A stretch of DNA of 64,000 bases from Petrimonas mucosa (GCF_900095795.1 NZ_LT608328.1:2287001-2351000); one strand, 5' to 3'; positions 17,552 to 27,864 are shown, numbered from the stretch's first letter. Notes: generated by a model not told the origin, from the letters alone. Program-made: numbers and translations.

Positions 17552-17594
17552 AGCAAATATTTACCGGTTTTCATTGCCGGCGATATCGGAAAAT

Positions 17595-19334
17595 TTATTC
17601 AGATAACAGTTCCATCAACTTTCTTCTGTGCTCTCTGAACGCAGCTATGTTGTTATCATATCTATCAAAACTATAAATCACTTTATCAATGATATCGCGG
17701 GCCGCTTCTGGATCTTTCTTTTCGAGCATCTTGAAAAGTTCATAATCCACAATGCCATCACGCATAGCTTCAAACCGGATTGAACTAAGAAGTTTATCAC
17801 CTTTTGGATAAATTATCCAGGAGTCGCCTCCCGGTAAAATATTTCCTCCTTCATAATTAATTGAAGTTTGTTCATCCCAGGGATCCGTTCGCCAATGATT
17901 GAGCCCCCAATGCAAATAACCGGGTATGTTATACTTGAAGTTTAACCAATGTATATACCGGGTTTTAAGTAAAGGCAACTCAATAAACCGATTGGCGTAT
18001 TCTCCCTTGGGAGACAGGCATGTATAAAACCATGCTTCCTTCCCTTCACTATTTTTATTGATGTTATTGTAAAAATAATAATCCTTGTTCATGAAATCCA
18101 GTTGAGGCACGTATATGTCCACAATATCCTCCAGATCTTTGCTATGTGTAGCTTCAATAATTTTAATCTCCGGGTAAACTTGCTTGACAAACCGTGCAAT
18201 TTCCACATAACTTTGTACGTTAGAGGACGTAGGTTCGTCGGCAATATATTGTAAATAATTACCCTCCCACCCTTTTTCCTTCAGGTGTTGTTTAAGAGAA
18301 GTGAAGAAATCAACGTAAAACTGCTGAGCTCGCTCATTGGATAATGGCAGTTTTTCAAACCTATTTTCGGCGTTTCTATCCACTGAAGGCACTCTCACCA
18401 CAAACTGTGAATCCCAATTACTTTCTCTTGTTCCAATGTGCCCCCCTTCTAACCTGCCAATAACCCCTTCCTGTATGAAAATTTCTACCACCTTGTCGAA
18501 TCGGCTGAAATCTACTTGCCACTTTCCATTTATGAATGCAAAATCAGATAAATCCAGTGGGGAAATTCTGGCCGAGTTCTGTCTGTATTCCGCCATCATT
18601 TTTGCCAGTTTCCGGATGTACTCCCAATGTTGTGGAGAAAAAGATTCAAAATCTTCACCCCGGTTCATCCATTTAAGTTGAGCCGCATCTATTGTGAACC
18701 AATTTGTTACCCATAAACTGGTTTTATCAATTGTTACAGGATAAACCCTGACAGAATAGTCCTTTTCGATATGAAATTCTTTGTTTTCAATATTCCCGTT
18801 TATTATCACCTTACCACGATACAATCCGGGGATGGCATCCGAAGGGATGGGTATAGTGATCCAAATTGGCTGTGAATTACCAAATTTCACATCAATCTCA
18901 TCCTCTTCCAATAACGGATCGGGAAAATAACCCGAAGGTGAATTGATTCTGTCCCTGGAATAATCCCAGATACTTCGCCCAACTTTAACAAAACCAACAA
19001 ATCTTGCTTTCGATGCGGGGAGCAGTTTGTCTTTATTTGATGCTTGGGTAACCGTTACCCTTAAGTTGTTTATTGTATAGGGTGAGCGAACAACAAACTG
19101 TAGACTGGCATGTTCGCCTCGGACCACTTCACTAATTGCTTCTTGTGAACCCGGGAAAAAACTGCTTTCGGCAAGAATTTTCTCCATAGGGTCAACATAT
19201 TCAAATTGAATCTCTTTACTGTCGCAACTAAAACCAGAGAAACAAATCACAAATAGTAAAATGATTGCATTCAAAAAAGTTCTTTTTACTGAATTAGACA
19301 GATAAGATGTGTTATTTTTCAACGTCATGTTCAT
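17595..19334 (-). CDS. GH123/DUF4091-type glycoside hydrolase lipoprotein (1)
   Basis: 579 residues. A hydrophobic leader ends in a lipobox at C37 (SGFSC), so it is probably a surface or periplasmic lipoprotein. An N-terminal beta-sandwich (to about residue 200) precedes a TIM-barrel DUF4091 domain. The acid/assisting pair lies in IADEP (D366-E367), matching the Asp-Glu pair of GH123 beta-N-acetylgalactosaminidases. RYIHWLNFKYN and GYLHWGLNHW line the active site in this family. It follows susD by 34 bp and ends the operon at a strong terminator. Activity on GalNAc is not proven. Confidence 0.85.
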   Translation of the reverse strand: MNMTLKNNTSYLSNSVKRTFLNAIILLFVICFSGFSCDSKEIQFEYVDPMEKILAESSFFPGSQEAISEVVRGEHASLQFVVRSPYTINNLRVTVTQASNKDKLLPASKARFVGFVKVGRSIWDYSRDRINSPSGYFPDPLLEEDEIDVKFGNSQPIWITIPIPSDAIPGLYRGKVIINGNIENKEFHIEKDYSVRVYPVTIDKTSLWVTNWFTIDAAQLKWMNRGEDFESFSPQHWEYIRKLAKMMAEYRQNSARISPLDLSDFAFINGKWQVDFSRFDKVVEIFIQEGVIGRLEGGHIGTRESNWDSQFVVRVPSVDRNAENRFEKLPLSNERAQQFYVDFFTSLKQHLKEKGWEGNYLQYIADEPTSSNVQSYVEIARFVKQVYPEIKIIEATHSKDLEDIVDIYVPQLDFMNKDYYFYNNINKNSEGKEAWFYTCLSPKGEYANRFIELPLLKTRYIHWLNFKYNIPGYLHWGLNHWRTDPWDEQTSINYEGGNILPGGDSWIIYPKGDKLLSSIRFEAMRDGIVDYELFKMLEKKDPEAARDIIDKVIYSFDRYDNNIAAFREHRRKLMELLSE

Positions 19335-19368
19335 CGATTTTTTAATAAATTAGACAAAACTTTATCAC

Positions 19369-21144
19369 TCACTCCCAACCCGGGTTTTGCGTCAACTCAC
19401 CGTTCAGTGATATTTGGGCAGGAGGAACCGGATATAAATAATCCCTGTCGGGTTTGAATCCGAACCCGTTTGGTAGATTTTTCTGATACGGATCAAGGTA
19501 GCCGTCTTCATTCACAAAAATATCTTTTCCAGGAATTAACAAAGGGCCTCCATCTACATAGTTATCCTCACTATCCTGAACTCCCGTCCAGAAGTCCTTG
19601 TCGAACCAGTAACCAAGAGGACGTTTGCCAACAATCAAATGATGCGCCCTCCATCTCAGCAGGTCATCAGCCCTATATCCTTCACACGCCAGTTCTACTC
19701 TTCTTTCCCTACGCACCTCGTTAATAATGGGTGAAAGTTCCGGAAATTGCCAATCAGGATCGTTCGCTATGGAGTGTAAGTTTAGAGACGGCATACCTGC
19801 CCTTGAACGAATTTTGTTTATTGTCAAATCTATATCGTTTTGTGTTATAGTCCCGAGCTCCGCTTTTGCTTCCGCATAATTTAAAAGTACCTCTGCATAG
19901 CGAAAGATAGGCATGGATGTTTCCGATGCATTTGGATCCAGTTGTCCTCTTGATTCGGTGTCAAGCCCCTTTTTCAACATGTAACCGGTAGTATTTCCTC
20001 CCTCTCCGCCCTGGTCTATATAAGGCCGGGTAAATTCATATCCGGGTACTGGAACTCCGTTTTGGGTTCTTCTGGGCTCCCCTTCTTTCCAATAAATCAT
20101 TTGTCTTAATCGTGGATCCCTATTCTCCACTACCATTTCCAATGATTTATCACCCCTATATAACGGGCTTAAAGATATAGGCTTTCCGTCCTCGCACAGG
20201 TAGCTCTCTATTAGCGATTTAGTCAATCCCGTTCCGGCGCCGCTCGTTGTATATCGTTGAAGATTATGCACTGTGTTCAGCGAAATATTATAATCCCTCG
20301 AGAGTAAAACCTCACCTATACCGCTTAGGTCATCACGGTTAAACAATGAAGCATAATCAACTTCGGGATTGCCGGTGGAGTATAGTTCTATGGTATTCAT
20401 GTCCATCAGCTGCTTCGCCGCAGAGGCAGCGATTTCCAGGTATTCCTGTCCATTACTACCCTTCACTCCAAAGACAGTTTCCTGATGATACTTCTCCCAT
20501 GTTCCTTCATAAAGAGCCACTCGCGATTTATATAAAAGAGCGGACTCCTTATTGATGCGATTACGTGTTGATGCTGCTTTAGGAGGTAGTTTTTCTATTG
20601 CCTGGGAAAGGTCATCCAGAATGTAGTCGATAACCTCTTTACGGGGGGTACGTGCTGCAAAAAGTTCTTCTGAATCAGGGGTCAGCACTTGCGAAACATA
20701 CGGAACATCCCCATACTGTCTTACTAGATTAAAGTATGCAAATGCTCTGAAGAAATATGCCTCACCCACATATGGAGCTATTTCAGACTCGGAAACACTC
20801 ATCTCTTTGTATTTGTTTAACATGATATTGATGCTCCTGATTCGTGAATAATCCCAACTTCCGTTATTTGTCGTAATCGTGTTGGTTCCGGCTAAACGAT
20901 TATCATAAAAGCGGCTTGCCATATTGTCACTGTTGTTATCTTCCCACAGATATCCTCCTCCCCAGCTGGGAAATTGAGGCAGCATCGTGTAAAATTGATT
21001 AACGTATAGCTGCAGGTCCGATGCAGACTTCCAATAATCGACATCTGTAATGGAGTCAAGCGGTGTTTTATTCAGGTAATCATCCAAATCACAACTTGTG
21101 AGAACCGTAAAGGAGAATACTATTAAATATATAATTTTTTTCAT
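19369..21144 (-). CDS. SusD/RagB-family glycan-binding lipoprotein (1)
   Basis: 591 residues, lipobox at C18 (LTSC). Typical SusD features: DVDYWKSASDLQLYVNQFY near the N-terminus, TPR-like helices including YFFRAFAYFNLVRQYGDVPY, and C-terminal IFRYAEVLLNYAEAKAE with ERRVELACEGYRADDLLRW. It would cap the SusC channel and bind oligosaccharide. The gene follows susC by 20 bp and precedes the GH123-like gene, so the three form one operon. Confidence 0.95.
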   Translation of the reverse strand: MKKIIYLIVFSFTVLTSCDLDDYLNKTPLDSITDVDYWKSASDLQLYVNQFYTMLPQFPSWGGGYLWEDNNSDNMASRFYDNRLAGTNTITTNNGSWDYSRIRSINIMLNKYKEMSVSESEIAPYVGEAYFFRAFAYFNLVRQYGDVPYVSQVLTPDSEELFAARTPRKEVIDYILDDLSQAIEKLPPKAASTRNRINKESALLYKSRVALYEGTWEKYHQETVFGVKGSNGQEYLEIAASAAKQLMDMNTIELYSTGNPEVDYASLFNRDDLSGIGEVLLSRDYNISLNTVHNLQRYTTSGAGTGLTKSLIESYLCEDGKPISLSPLYRGDKSLEMVVENRDPRLRQMIYWKEGEPRRTQNGVPVPGYEFTRPYIDQGGEGGNTTGYMLKKGLDTESRGQLDPNASETSMPIFRYAEVLLNYAEAKAELGTITQNDIDLTINKIRSRAGMPSLNLHSIANDPDWQFPELSPIINEVRRERRVELACEGYRADDLLRWRAHHLIVGKRPLGYWFDKDFWTGVQDSEDNYVDGGPLLIPGKDIFVNEDGYLDPYQKNLPNGFGFKPDRDYLYPVPPAQISLNGELTQNPGWE

Positions 21145-21164
21145 ACTTGTAATTCTTTTGTATT

Positions 21165-24100
21165 TTATAAATCAACATTTAATCCAAACGAAAAAGTTCT
21201 TCTCAGGGGATAAGCTTTTCCCGATCCGTAAGCCCCAACAAATGCAGTTTCAGGATCAAATGTTTTATGCATCTTGGTTAGTGTAAATAAGTTTTCACCC
21301 GTGATAAAAAATCTGATTTTCTCAATTGGGAATTTTATCTTTTTTTCTACCGGGAGTGTATATCCAAATTGAAAACTCTTCAACCTGAAGTAAGCTGCAT
21401 TTTGCAGAAAACGAGTCTGAGTCTGAATGTTTTTTGAATGTTCATTCGTACCTAAATAGGGTTTTGGATAATAAGCGTTCGGATTTTCCGAACTCCAGTA
21501 ATCCAGATGTTGAACGAAAACACTGCTTTGCCATACGTCTCCTGTTATTCCGTAAAACATATTACCCGACGGTGCTGCATCACGCTTGCCAACACCCTGA
21601 CAAAAAACACTTAAATCAAAATTCTTCCAGTCAAGTCCAAGATTAATACCGTAGCTAAAGCGCGGAGTTGAGTTTCCAATAATAGACAAGTCGCCATGAT
21701 CGTCTAACGTATTGTTTCCGGGATTAATTTTTCCATCCTTATTTAAATCTGCGTATTCGATGTCCCCCTCACCCCACCGTGAGAAAAAATATGTTTGATC
21801 GGGGCCAGCATCAGCTTCTTCCTGGCTTTGATAGATACCCACGGTATTATATCCCCAGATCTCCCCTATCTTACGTCCTACATAATAATCAGACAGTACC
21901 CCATTGTCATTTTTATACCTGGTAATTGTTGTCTGGTTGTCTGAAAGATTAAAAGCCATGTTGTATCCCAAATCACCAATTTTATCACGCCATGCTATTT
22001 GCATTTCAAACCCTTTGGTCTGGAGGTCTGCATTATTTCTTTTTGGCGCAGATGCTCCTAAAGTTGCCGGCAAGCTTTCTGCCGGGCCAAACATATTTTT
22101 TGTCTCCCTTACGAAATAATCATAAATCAAGCTCAACCTGTTATTCAAAAAGTAAGAGTCAAATCCAATATTTGCTGTCCGTACCGTTTCCCACGTCACA
22201 TCAGGTGATATTAATCCGGCTGCACTAACGTATATGGGACGAGCGCCATTAATTATCCAGTTGAGGTTTTTATTTATACCCATTGTCGGCAGGTATAAAT
22301 AATTTGCAACGTCCTGGTTACCCACCTCACCCATAGAACCTCGAATCTTTAAAAAGCTGACTTTAGATGCCAGGTTATCCTCCCAAAAATCATTGTTTGA
22401 GATTACATAACCTGCCGAGAACGCGGGGAAAAACCCCCAGTTATATCCGGGTGCAAACCTGGAAGAACCATTGTATCTGCCAAGTACTTCGAATAAGAAC
22501 TTATCGTTGAAATTGTAGTTTATCCGGCCAAAGTAACTTAAAGTGCTCCAATGGCCTTTATAACCCGAGAGGTGAATTTGGCCCGTGGCTGTCCTTAAGG
22601 ACGGGACTGATTCTGTAACCAGGTAATCATTTCTACCTTCAACGGATGTATGGTAATAATATTCATTCTGCATACCGCCCATAAAAGTAATTTTATGCTT
22701 TGCGATATTTAAATCAAAATTAGAGTATAAATTGTTGGTGTTGTAAAAGTCACGGGAACAGTTTTCCAGATAAAAATTCGGAAAAGAAACCCCGCTCCTG
22801 CTTTTAGTTATACCATCCGCCAATGTACTGTAGACCGTTTTTTTATGGTTGGTCTGGTTATTGAAATTCTGGCGTATATTGGTTTCAAAGTTAATTTTCC
22901 AGCCTTTAAGAGGTTCAAGAATAACATTGACGCTATTCAACAATTCATTTTGATTTCTTTTGTTCCTGCCCGCTTGTGATAACAACAAGTGATAACTTTC
23001 GTAATAGTTGCCGTTTGGATCTTTTTCCGGCATATTCGACCAGGTTCTGGCAACTGAATGATGAAAGTCCCCAATGTCGGAGTAATTATGAGGTGTATCT
23101 ATATCGCGCCGTGTGTATCTGTTGTTGAATTGTAACGATAGCCAATTGCTGATTTTTGAATCAATATTCGCAACGAAATTATACCGTTGGAATTTCTCAT
23201 CTCCAATTCTGTAAATTCCATCTTCATTATAGAAACCACCTGAGATGAAATAGTTAGCTTTTTGACTTCCTCCGCTTACGTTGATATCATGTTTTTGCGT
23301 AAGTGCCCACGGTTTATAATAAACCTTATACCAGTTAGTGTTGCCAACAGCCTCGTAATAGCTGGTGAACTGTTCAGGGTTAGTCGGATTAACCGTCATG
23401 GCAGGATGCGTCCCGGGATGTTCGTGGTTCTCCCTGGCTTTTTGTAACGTTTCGCTTGTTATGGGAGAGGTTAACCCTGCATTGTGAAAAGCTGTATCCA
23501 ATGTGTACAACCATTCATAACCTGAAGCAGGTTGAGGAAGATTAACAGGGCCATTCATTCCGAAAGTAGAATTAAGCCGGACCGATATTTTTCCTGCGGT
23601 ATCCCTTCCCCTTTTCGTTTTTATGTTGAGTACTCCAAAAGCTGCCCTGGAACCAAAAATAGCTGTTGCGGTAGCATCTTTCATGACAGCAATAGATTCA
23701 ACGTCATTCGGGTTTATATTTTCCAACTTAGACTCAACACCATCAATAATTACCAATGGATTGCTTCCCGACAAAGAACCATAGCCACGGATATTAATAG
23801 AGGGAACCGAGCCGGGCTCGCCTCCTTGATTGTTAATGGAGACATTTACGTTAGCCAAAACCCCTTGTAATGCAGATGTCATGTTAGAGGTTATTCGGTT
23901 TTCCAGTTCCTCTCCCCTAACCTGGGCAATGGCCCCTGTGAGGGTTTCCTTTTTCTGTACCCCATAGCCCACAACCACCACTTCATCGAGCGTCTCCGCA
24001 TCCTCTTGTAACACGATATTGAGGGTTGTTCTTCCGTTAACAGCAACACTTTGTGAAGCCATACCCACGTAAGATATTTCCAAAGTAGCGTTGGAAGGGA

Positions 24101-24308
24101 CGTTTGAAAGAATAAAAGTGCCATCGATATCCGTAACTGTGCCTACGGATGTTCCTTTCACCTGCACCGTTACACCTATCAACGGTTCTCCCGAGGTATC
24201 GGTTACCGTGCCTCTTACCGTTATGTTTTGGGCAAGCAGACATAAGGAAAATAACCACATAAAGAGAAAAAATATCTCTTTTTTTACACTTAAAAACACT
24301 TGTTTCAT
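21165..24308 (-). CDS. SusC/RagA-family TonB-dependent receptor (1)
   Basis: 1047 residues. After a signal peptide comes a CarboxypepD_reg-like domain (RGTVTDTSGEPLIGVTVQVK), then a TonB box/plug (LDEVVVVGYGVQKKETLTGA, NPLVIIDGVE, MKDATATAIFGSRAAFGVLN), and a beta-barrel ending in the aromatic terminus FSFGLNVDL. It imports oligosaccharide across the outer membrane using TonB energy. First gene of the small locus with SusD and a GH123-like enzyme. No linked regulator was found. Confidence 0.95.
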   Translation of the reverse strand: MKQVFLSVKKEIFFLFMWLFSLCLLAQNITVRGTVTDTSGEPLIGVTVQVKGTSVGTVTDIDGTFILSNVPSNATLEISYVGMASQSVAVNGRTTLNIVLQEDAETLDEVVVVGYGVQKKETLTGAIAQVRGEELENRITSNMTSALQGVLANVNVSINNQGGEPGSVPSINIRGYGSLSGSNPLVIIDGVESKLENINPNDVESIAVMKDATATAIFGSRAAFGVLNIKTKRGRDTAGKISVRLNSTFGMNGPVNLPQPASGYEWLYTLDTAFHNAGLTSPITSETLQKARENHEHPGTHPAMTVNPTNPEQFTSYYEAVGNTNWYKVYYKPWALTQKHDINVSGGSQKANYFISGGFYNEDGIYRIGDEKFQRYNFVANIDSKISNWLSLQFNNRYTRRDIDTPHNYSDIGDFHHSVARTWSNMPEKDPNGNYYESYHLLLSQAGRNKRNQNELLNSVNVILEPLKGWKINFETNIRQNFNNQTNHKKTVYSTLADGITKSRSGVSFPNFYLENCSRDFYNTNNLYSNFDLNIAKHKITFMGGMQNEYYYHTSVEGRNDYLVTESVPSLRTATGQIHLSGYKGHWSTLSYFGRINYNFNDKFLFEVLGRYNGSSRFAPGYNWGFFPAFSAGYVISNNDFWEDNLASKVSFLKIRGSMGEVGNQDVANYLYLPTMGINKNLNWIINGARPIYVSAAGLISPDVTWETVRTANIGFDSYFLNNRLSLIYDYFVRETKNMFGPAESLPATLGASAPKRNNADLQTKGFEMQIAWRDKIGDLGYNMAFNLSDNQTTITRYKNDNGVLSDYYVGRKIGEIWGYNTVGIYQSQEEADAGPDQTYFFSRWGEGDIEYADLNKDGKINPGNNTLDDHGDLSIIGNSTPRFSYGINLGLDWKNFDLSVFCQGVGKRDAAPSGNMFYGITGDVWQSSVFVQHLDYWSSENPNAYYPKPYLGTNEHSKNIQTQTRFLQNAAYFRLKSFQFGYTLPVEKKIKFPIEKIRFFITGENLFTLTKMHKTFDPETAFVGAYGSGKAYPLRRTFSFGLNVDL

Positions 24309-25044
24309 TCTTGAATTTTGTTTTAAATTAATTATTGATTATTAGATATTATGTATCCCGTCAAGTCTTTATACGTCATGGTAAATTACATACTGCAGGC
24401 CGATAACTTCATTTCTACAGGCAGATCAACAGCATGCGAAACCTGAACTAAACGGGTATTTCCGGGCAGAGCCGGTTGAAAGAGAAGAGAGTTTGCAGAT
24501 AACTGAAACCCGGTGCGGTAACGGGCAATCGTAGTATGCGCGGGGGTATAAAAAAAGAGGCGCGGACGATTGTCAATATCCCTCACAACAGGCTCCGCAA
24601 GGGCCTTTCCAAGAGAATATAACAATGTCCACGCCCTTATTTCTAAGGGCGCTTCCATTCTTTGATCTCTTGGTTTGAATTTTGCGGATTAGTCGTGAAG
24701 ATCAAAAAAGCGCTATGTAATTTGTACCGTATTTAACAGAACAAAATTACTCATTCTTTTTAATTTCTATGTTTTCATAGGCATTTTGTTTACGTTTTAG
24801 ATATTTTTTGTAACTTTACTCATCTCTCATTTCAAAGATGGATATTCCCTTTGAAATCGGTTTTCTTGGCAGATAGTTATCGTTCAATAATGCAAATGAA
24901 TGAAAAAACAATGAAACCCTGCGTTATATTGAAATGTTTCGCACAAGCGTATTCAAAAAACTTACAAGAGTAAAATGTATTGTACAAGGAGGTATACAAG
25001 TTGTATAACTTCTTATAAAATTATCTTCATCTTCGATTTTCTAT
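24309..25044. other. Intergenic region between susC (1) and the XRE gene
   Basis: No gene can be supported with confidence. A GC-richer stretch at about 24386-24658 holds an open frame of 90 codons on the minus strand (ARYRTGFQLSANSLLF and so on) without recognisable homology. A perfect 8-bp hairpin (CGCCCTTATTTCTAAGGGCG) lies at 24632-24651. The rest is AT-rich and probably contains the susC promoter and a distal part of the XRE promoter. Confidence 0.4.
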
Positions 25045-25052
25045 TATCTTTG
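25045..25052 (+). promoter_or_regulatory. Possible -7 box for the XRE gene
   Basis: TATCTTTG matches TAnnTTTG and ends 25 bp before the start codon, leaving a short leader. No -33 TTTG is seen at the expected distance. Confidence 0.4.
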
Positions 25053-25077
25053 TTATAAAATTCAATTTGAGTCAGTT

Positions 25078-25485
25078 ATGAATAATACGGAAACCAATAA
25101 AAAAAGTGTTCATCAAGGTAAAAATGCAAAGTTATTCAGGGAAACCAAGGGTATTAAACAAGAAGTAATTGCTATTGAATTGAATATTACCCAACAGGCT
25201 GTATCCCAATTGGAAAAACGTCGGGAACTTGATGATGAGACAATAGAAGCGTATGCCAGAATTGTGGGGATAGACGAATATTTTATCCGGAATATGCCTG
25301 ATAATTCTCTACCAGAAGTCACTTCTAACTTCTTCGACCAAAGTTCTCAAATATTAAATTTTAATCCTTTGGATAAGTTAGTGGAACTTTATTCGGAAAA
25401 GGATGAGTTATATGAACGAATGCTTTTAGAGAAGGAAAAAGTAAATAATTACCTTGAAAAAGCCTTAGATAAATTATCTAAATAG
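25078..25485 (+). CDS. XRE-family transcriptional regulator
   Basis: 135 residues. HTH at about 15-65: GKNAKLFRETKGIKQEVIAI, then LNITQQAVSQLEKRRELDDE (recognition helix around QAVSQLEKR). The C-terminal third is a predicted coiled coil (LVELYSEKDELYERMLLEKE), suggesting dimerisation. It stands alone upstream of a 4-kb nested IS insertion. Beyond the ISs the next native gene on the same strand is the DUF3825 gene, a possible original neighbour. Confidence 0.85.
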   Translation: MNNTETNKKSVHQGKNAKLFRETKGIKQEVIAIELNITQQAVSQLEKRRELDDETIEAYARIVGIDEYFIRNMPDNSLPEVTSNFFDQSSQILNFNPLDKLVELYSEKDELYERMLLEKEKVNNYLEKALDKLSK

Positions 25486-25553
25486 CCCTATTCGAATAAT
25501 TATTGATTTGACTGTTGGTTGAGAAAAAAACCTTCGGAAGAAGTTATTAGAGG

Positions 25554-25588
25554 ACAGGAAATAAAAATTCCTGTTTCCTTTTTCCAAC
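25554..25588 (+). terminator. Probable terminator of the XRE gene
   Basis: ACAGGAA, an AT-rich 7-base loop and TTCCTGT form a 7-bp stem, followed by the T-rich TTCCTTTTTCC. It lies 69 bp after the XRE stop codon. Confidence 0.55.
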
Positions 25589-25677
25589 TTTTATCTCGTA
25601 TAAGTACTTTATGAAAATTGTCATAGTGTGCTTTTATACTTTATTGCAGATATTAATAATTCAAGTTTCGCAAGTTG

Positions 25678-25749
25678 CTAACTTGCCGGTTTTAGTTCAT
25701 AAAAGTTGATAAAGTGAGCCAGATTATCCGATTTATTAATGATTGCATC
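25678..25749 (-). pseudogene. 3' end of the IS4-like transposase, cut off by IS66
   Basis: Reading on the minus strand from 25749, the frame continues the transposase interrupted at 28280: DAIINKSDNLAHFINFYELK, then PAS and a stop at 25678-25680. Joining the halves across the 8-bp repeat restores an uninterrupted protein of about 480 residues. Confidence 0.85.
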
Positions 25750-25921
25750 GTATCCCGTCGGCTATGAGCGTGTTGCAGGAATGGGTAGAAATTAGCATAT
25801 CCCTCTCCGGTCCACCTCCTATGGTTTATTCTCTGCTTCAACCGGCACATTGAATCAATGGCGGTATGACAATATTGTATTCGATCGTTGATCGGGGGTA
25901 TCGTGCATGTAAGGATCCGTC

Positions 25922-27478
25922 TTATCCAAGGATATTCTCTTTCCAATTGTGTGGGAGCAGCTCTTCCAGTTTATTCGCGTGATGATCGGGTATTCTGTTG
26001 AGGACATCAGTCATCCATCGCGTTGGATTCACGCCGGCTTCGCGACAACAGGCGAAGAAAGAATACATCATCGCGTTACGCTCGGCTCCCTCGTGGCTCC
26101 CGCAGAATAAATAGTTACGGCGTCCCAGGGCAAGTTTCCGGATTTTATTTTCAATCTCGTTATTGTCTATCTCGAATTTGCCGTCCGTCATCGTCCTTTC
26201 CAACCTGTCCCAAATTTTCAGAGTGTAGGCAACCGCGATTCCTATGGGAGATTTAGGCAGGACTTGCCCCCGCTGGTCTTCCAGCCATCGTTTCAGCTCT
26301 TCCATCACCGGTATTGATTGTTGTTCGCGCAGCCGGTGCCGTTCCTCGAATGGCATCTTTTCTTCGCGTGCCCGTTTCTCTACCCGGTAGAGTTTCGCGA
26401 ACAAGTCAAGGGCTTGACGCGATCTCGATGGCGAGTTCTCCTTGGCGTGTTCAAATTTTCGCCGGCTATGGGCCATGCATGCCAAAAGTGTGATGTGCTC
26501 CGCGTCCTTATACTGGTCATACCCCGCGTACGCGTCAGTTTGGAGCGCGCCGCGGTACCCGTCAAGAAATCCGGCGGCGACATCCCCCGAGCGGGATTTT
26601 CCGTACCTGAAGCACGCCATGCCTTCCACGGGGGCATGAAACACCCACATGTACCCCTTGTGCGTGGCACCGGGCTTATCCGAGGTAAGAACAGGTATCG
26701 GGGACTCGTCCACCTGAAGGTAGTCGCGTTTCATTATTTCATGGATCAGTGTATCGTGTAACGGCTCAAGCAAGCGGCAGACGGCGGCGTACCAGCCCTT
26801 GAGCGTCGACTCGGCAACCGGTATCTTTTGCCGCTTGAATATCTCGGCCTGGCGATAGAACGGGAGGTGGTCGATGAATTTGCTCGCGCAGATATGGGAG
26901 AGAATGCCCGCCCCGGCATTTCCTTTCACGATGGGCAACGAGGGCATGGGGGCTACAGTAACGCAGCCTTCACCTTCCGTGCCCGGCACCACGTACTTGG
27001 GACGGATAATAACCCGCACGTAAACGTCGGCGGGCTTGTACTCCAGCAGCTCGGTGACAGACTCCCCTATCTTGACGGCTCCATCGGGGATAAGGTCAGG
27101 TTCAATCACCTCCTCTTCCCGTCGCAGGTGCTCGGGAAGACGGCTCCGGACAGGCTTTTCGCGTGTCTTTTCGCGTTCGTAAGTGATCGTTTCCTTGTTC
27201 GCTTCCGCTTTTGGCTGAATATCGCGAAGTGAATCCCGCGTGCCGGCAAAGAGGTCCAATTGCCCGTCATCGGTTTTTTCCGACCTGAAGCGTTCACTTC
27301 TCACACCGTAAAGCATCCGTTTTAGCTCGGAGAGTTGAAACCTCAGGTATTCGCAATCGGACTTGATGGACAGCAATTCGTTATATTCCCCGCGGGAAAT
27401 AACAACCTGGTCATTCAATTCCGTATTGCTTGTTTTCATGGTGTAAAGATACAAATTATCAATGAGATGAACAAGCAC
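25922..27478 (-). CDS. tnpC: IS66-family transposase (TnpC)
   Basis: 518 residues. An N-terminal leucine-rich coiled coil (EYNELLSIKSDCEYLRFQLS), a zinc-finger-like/DUF region (VIEPDLIPDGAVKIGESVTE), then the IS66 catalytic core: LQVDESPIPV (first Asp), LQTDAYAGYDQY (second Asp) and KFEIDNNEIENKIRKLALGR (Glu). C-terminal IS66_C region (FACCREAGVNPTRWMTDVL). It is the last gene of the element, 12 bp after tnpB. Confidence 0.95.
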   Translation of the reverse strand: MLVHLIDNLYLYTMKTSNTELNDQVVISRGEYNELLSIKSDCEYLRFQLSELKRMLYGVRSERFRSEKTDDGQLDLFAGTRDSLRDIQPKAEANKETITYEREKTREKPVRSRLPEHLRREEEVIEPDLIPDGAVKIGESVTELLEYKPADVYVRVIIRPKYVVPGTEGEGCVTVAPMPSLPIVKGNAGAGILSHICASKFIDHLPFYRQAEIFKRQKIPVAESTLKGWYAAVCRLLEPLHDTLIHEIMKRDYLQVDESPIPVLTSDKPGATHKGYMWVFHAPVEGMACFRYGKSRSGDVAAGFLDGYRGALQTDAYAGYDQYKDAEHITLLACMAHSRRKFEHAKENSPSRSRQALDLFAKLYRVEKRAREEKMPFEERHRLREQQSIPVMEELKRWLEDQRGQVLPKSPIGIAVAYTLKIWDRLERTMTDGKFEIDNNEIENKIRKLALGRRNYLFCGSHEGAERNAMMYSFFACCREAGVNPTRWMTDVLNRIPDHHANKLEELLPHNWKENILG

Positions 27479-27490
27479 GAAAGTCTTTAT

Positions 27491-27853
27491 TCACGCGGTT
27501 TTTGGAGCAATATTGAATCTTTTCCGGCGGGTGGTTTTTTCCATGGAAATACCCTCGACCATCATGACCAAATCGCGCCAAAGAATACTGCATCCCTTGC
27601 CGGAAGAATGGACGCGGGGAAGGGAAAAGCGGCCGCTTTCCAGGCGCTTGTGGTACAGCACGAGCCCGCCCCGTTCCCAATGGAGCAGCTTGATGGTCGT
27701 CCTGGACCTGTTGACAAAGATGAACACTTCCCCGCCTAACGGGTCGCGTCCCAATTCCGATGAGACAAGCCCGCATAAACTGTCAAATCCTTTACGCAGG
27801 TCGGTGGGTGAGAGGCAGAGGTAAAAACGCTGGGATTCGTTAAGTGAGAACAT
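27491..27853 (-). CDS. tnpB: IS66-family accessory protein TnpB
   Basis: 120 residues. The diagnostic start FSLNESQRFYLCLSPTDLRK leads into GFDSLCGLVSSELGRDPLGG, then EVFIFVNRSRTTIKLLHWER and GGLVLYHKRLESGRF. This is the canonical IS66 Orf2 (TnpB) pattern. Full length. It helps the TnpC transposase by an unresolved mechanism. Confidence 0.95.
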   Translation of the reverse strand: MFSLNESQRFYLCLSPTDLRKGFDSLCGLVSSELGRDPLGGEVFIFVNRSRTTIKLLHWERGGLVLYHKRLESGRFSLPRVHSSGKGCSILWRDLVMMVEGISMEKTTRRKRFNIAPKTA

Positions 27854-27864
27854 CGTCCGGGAAA

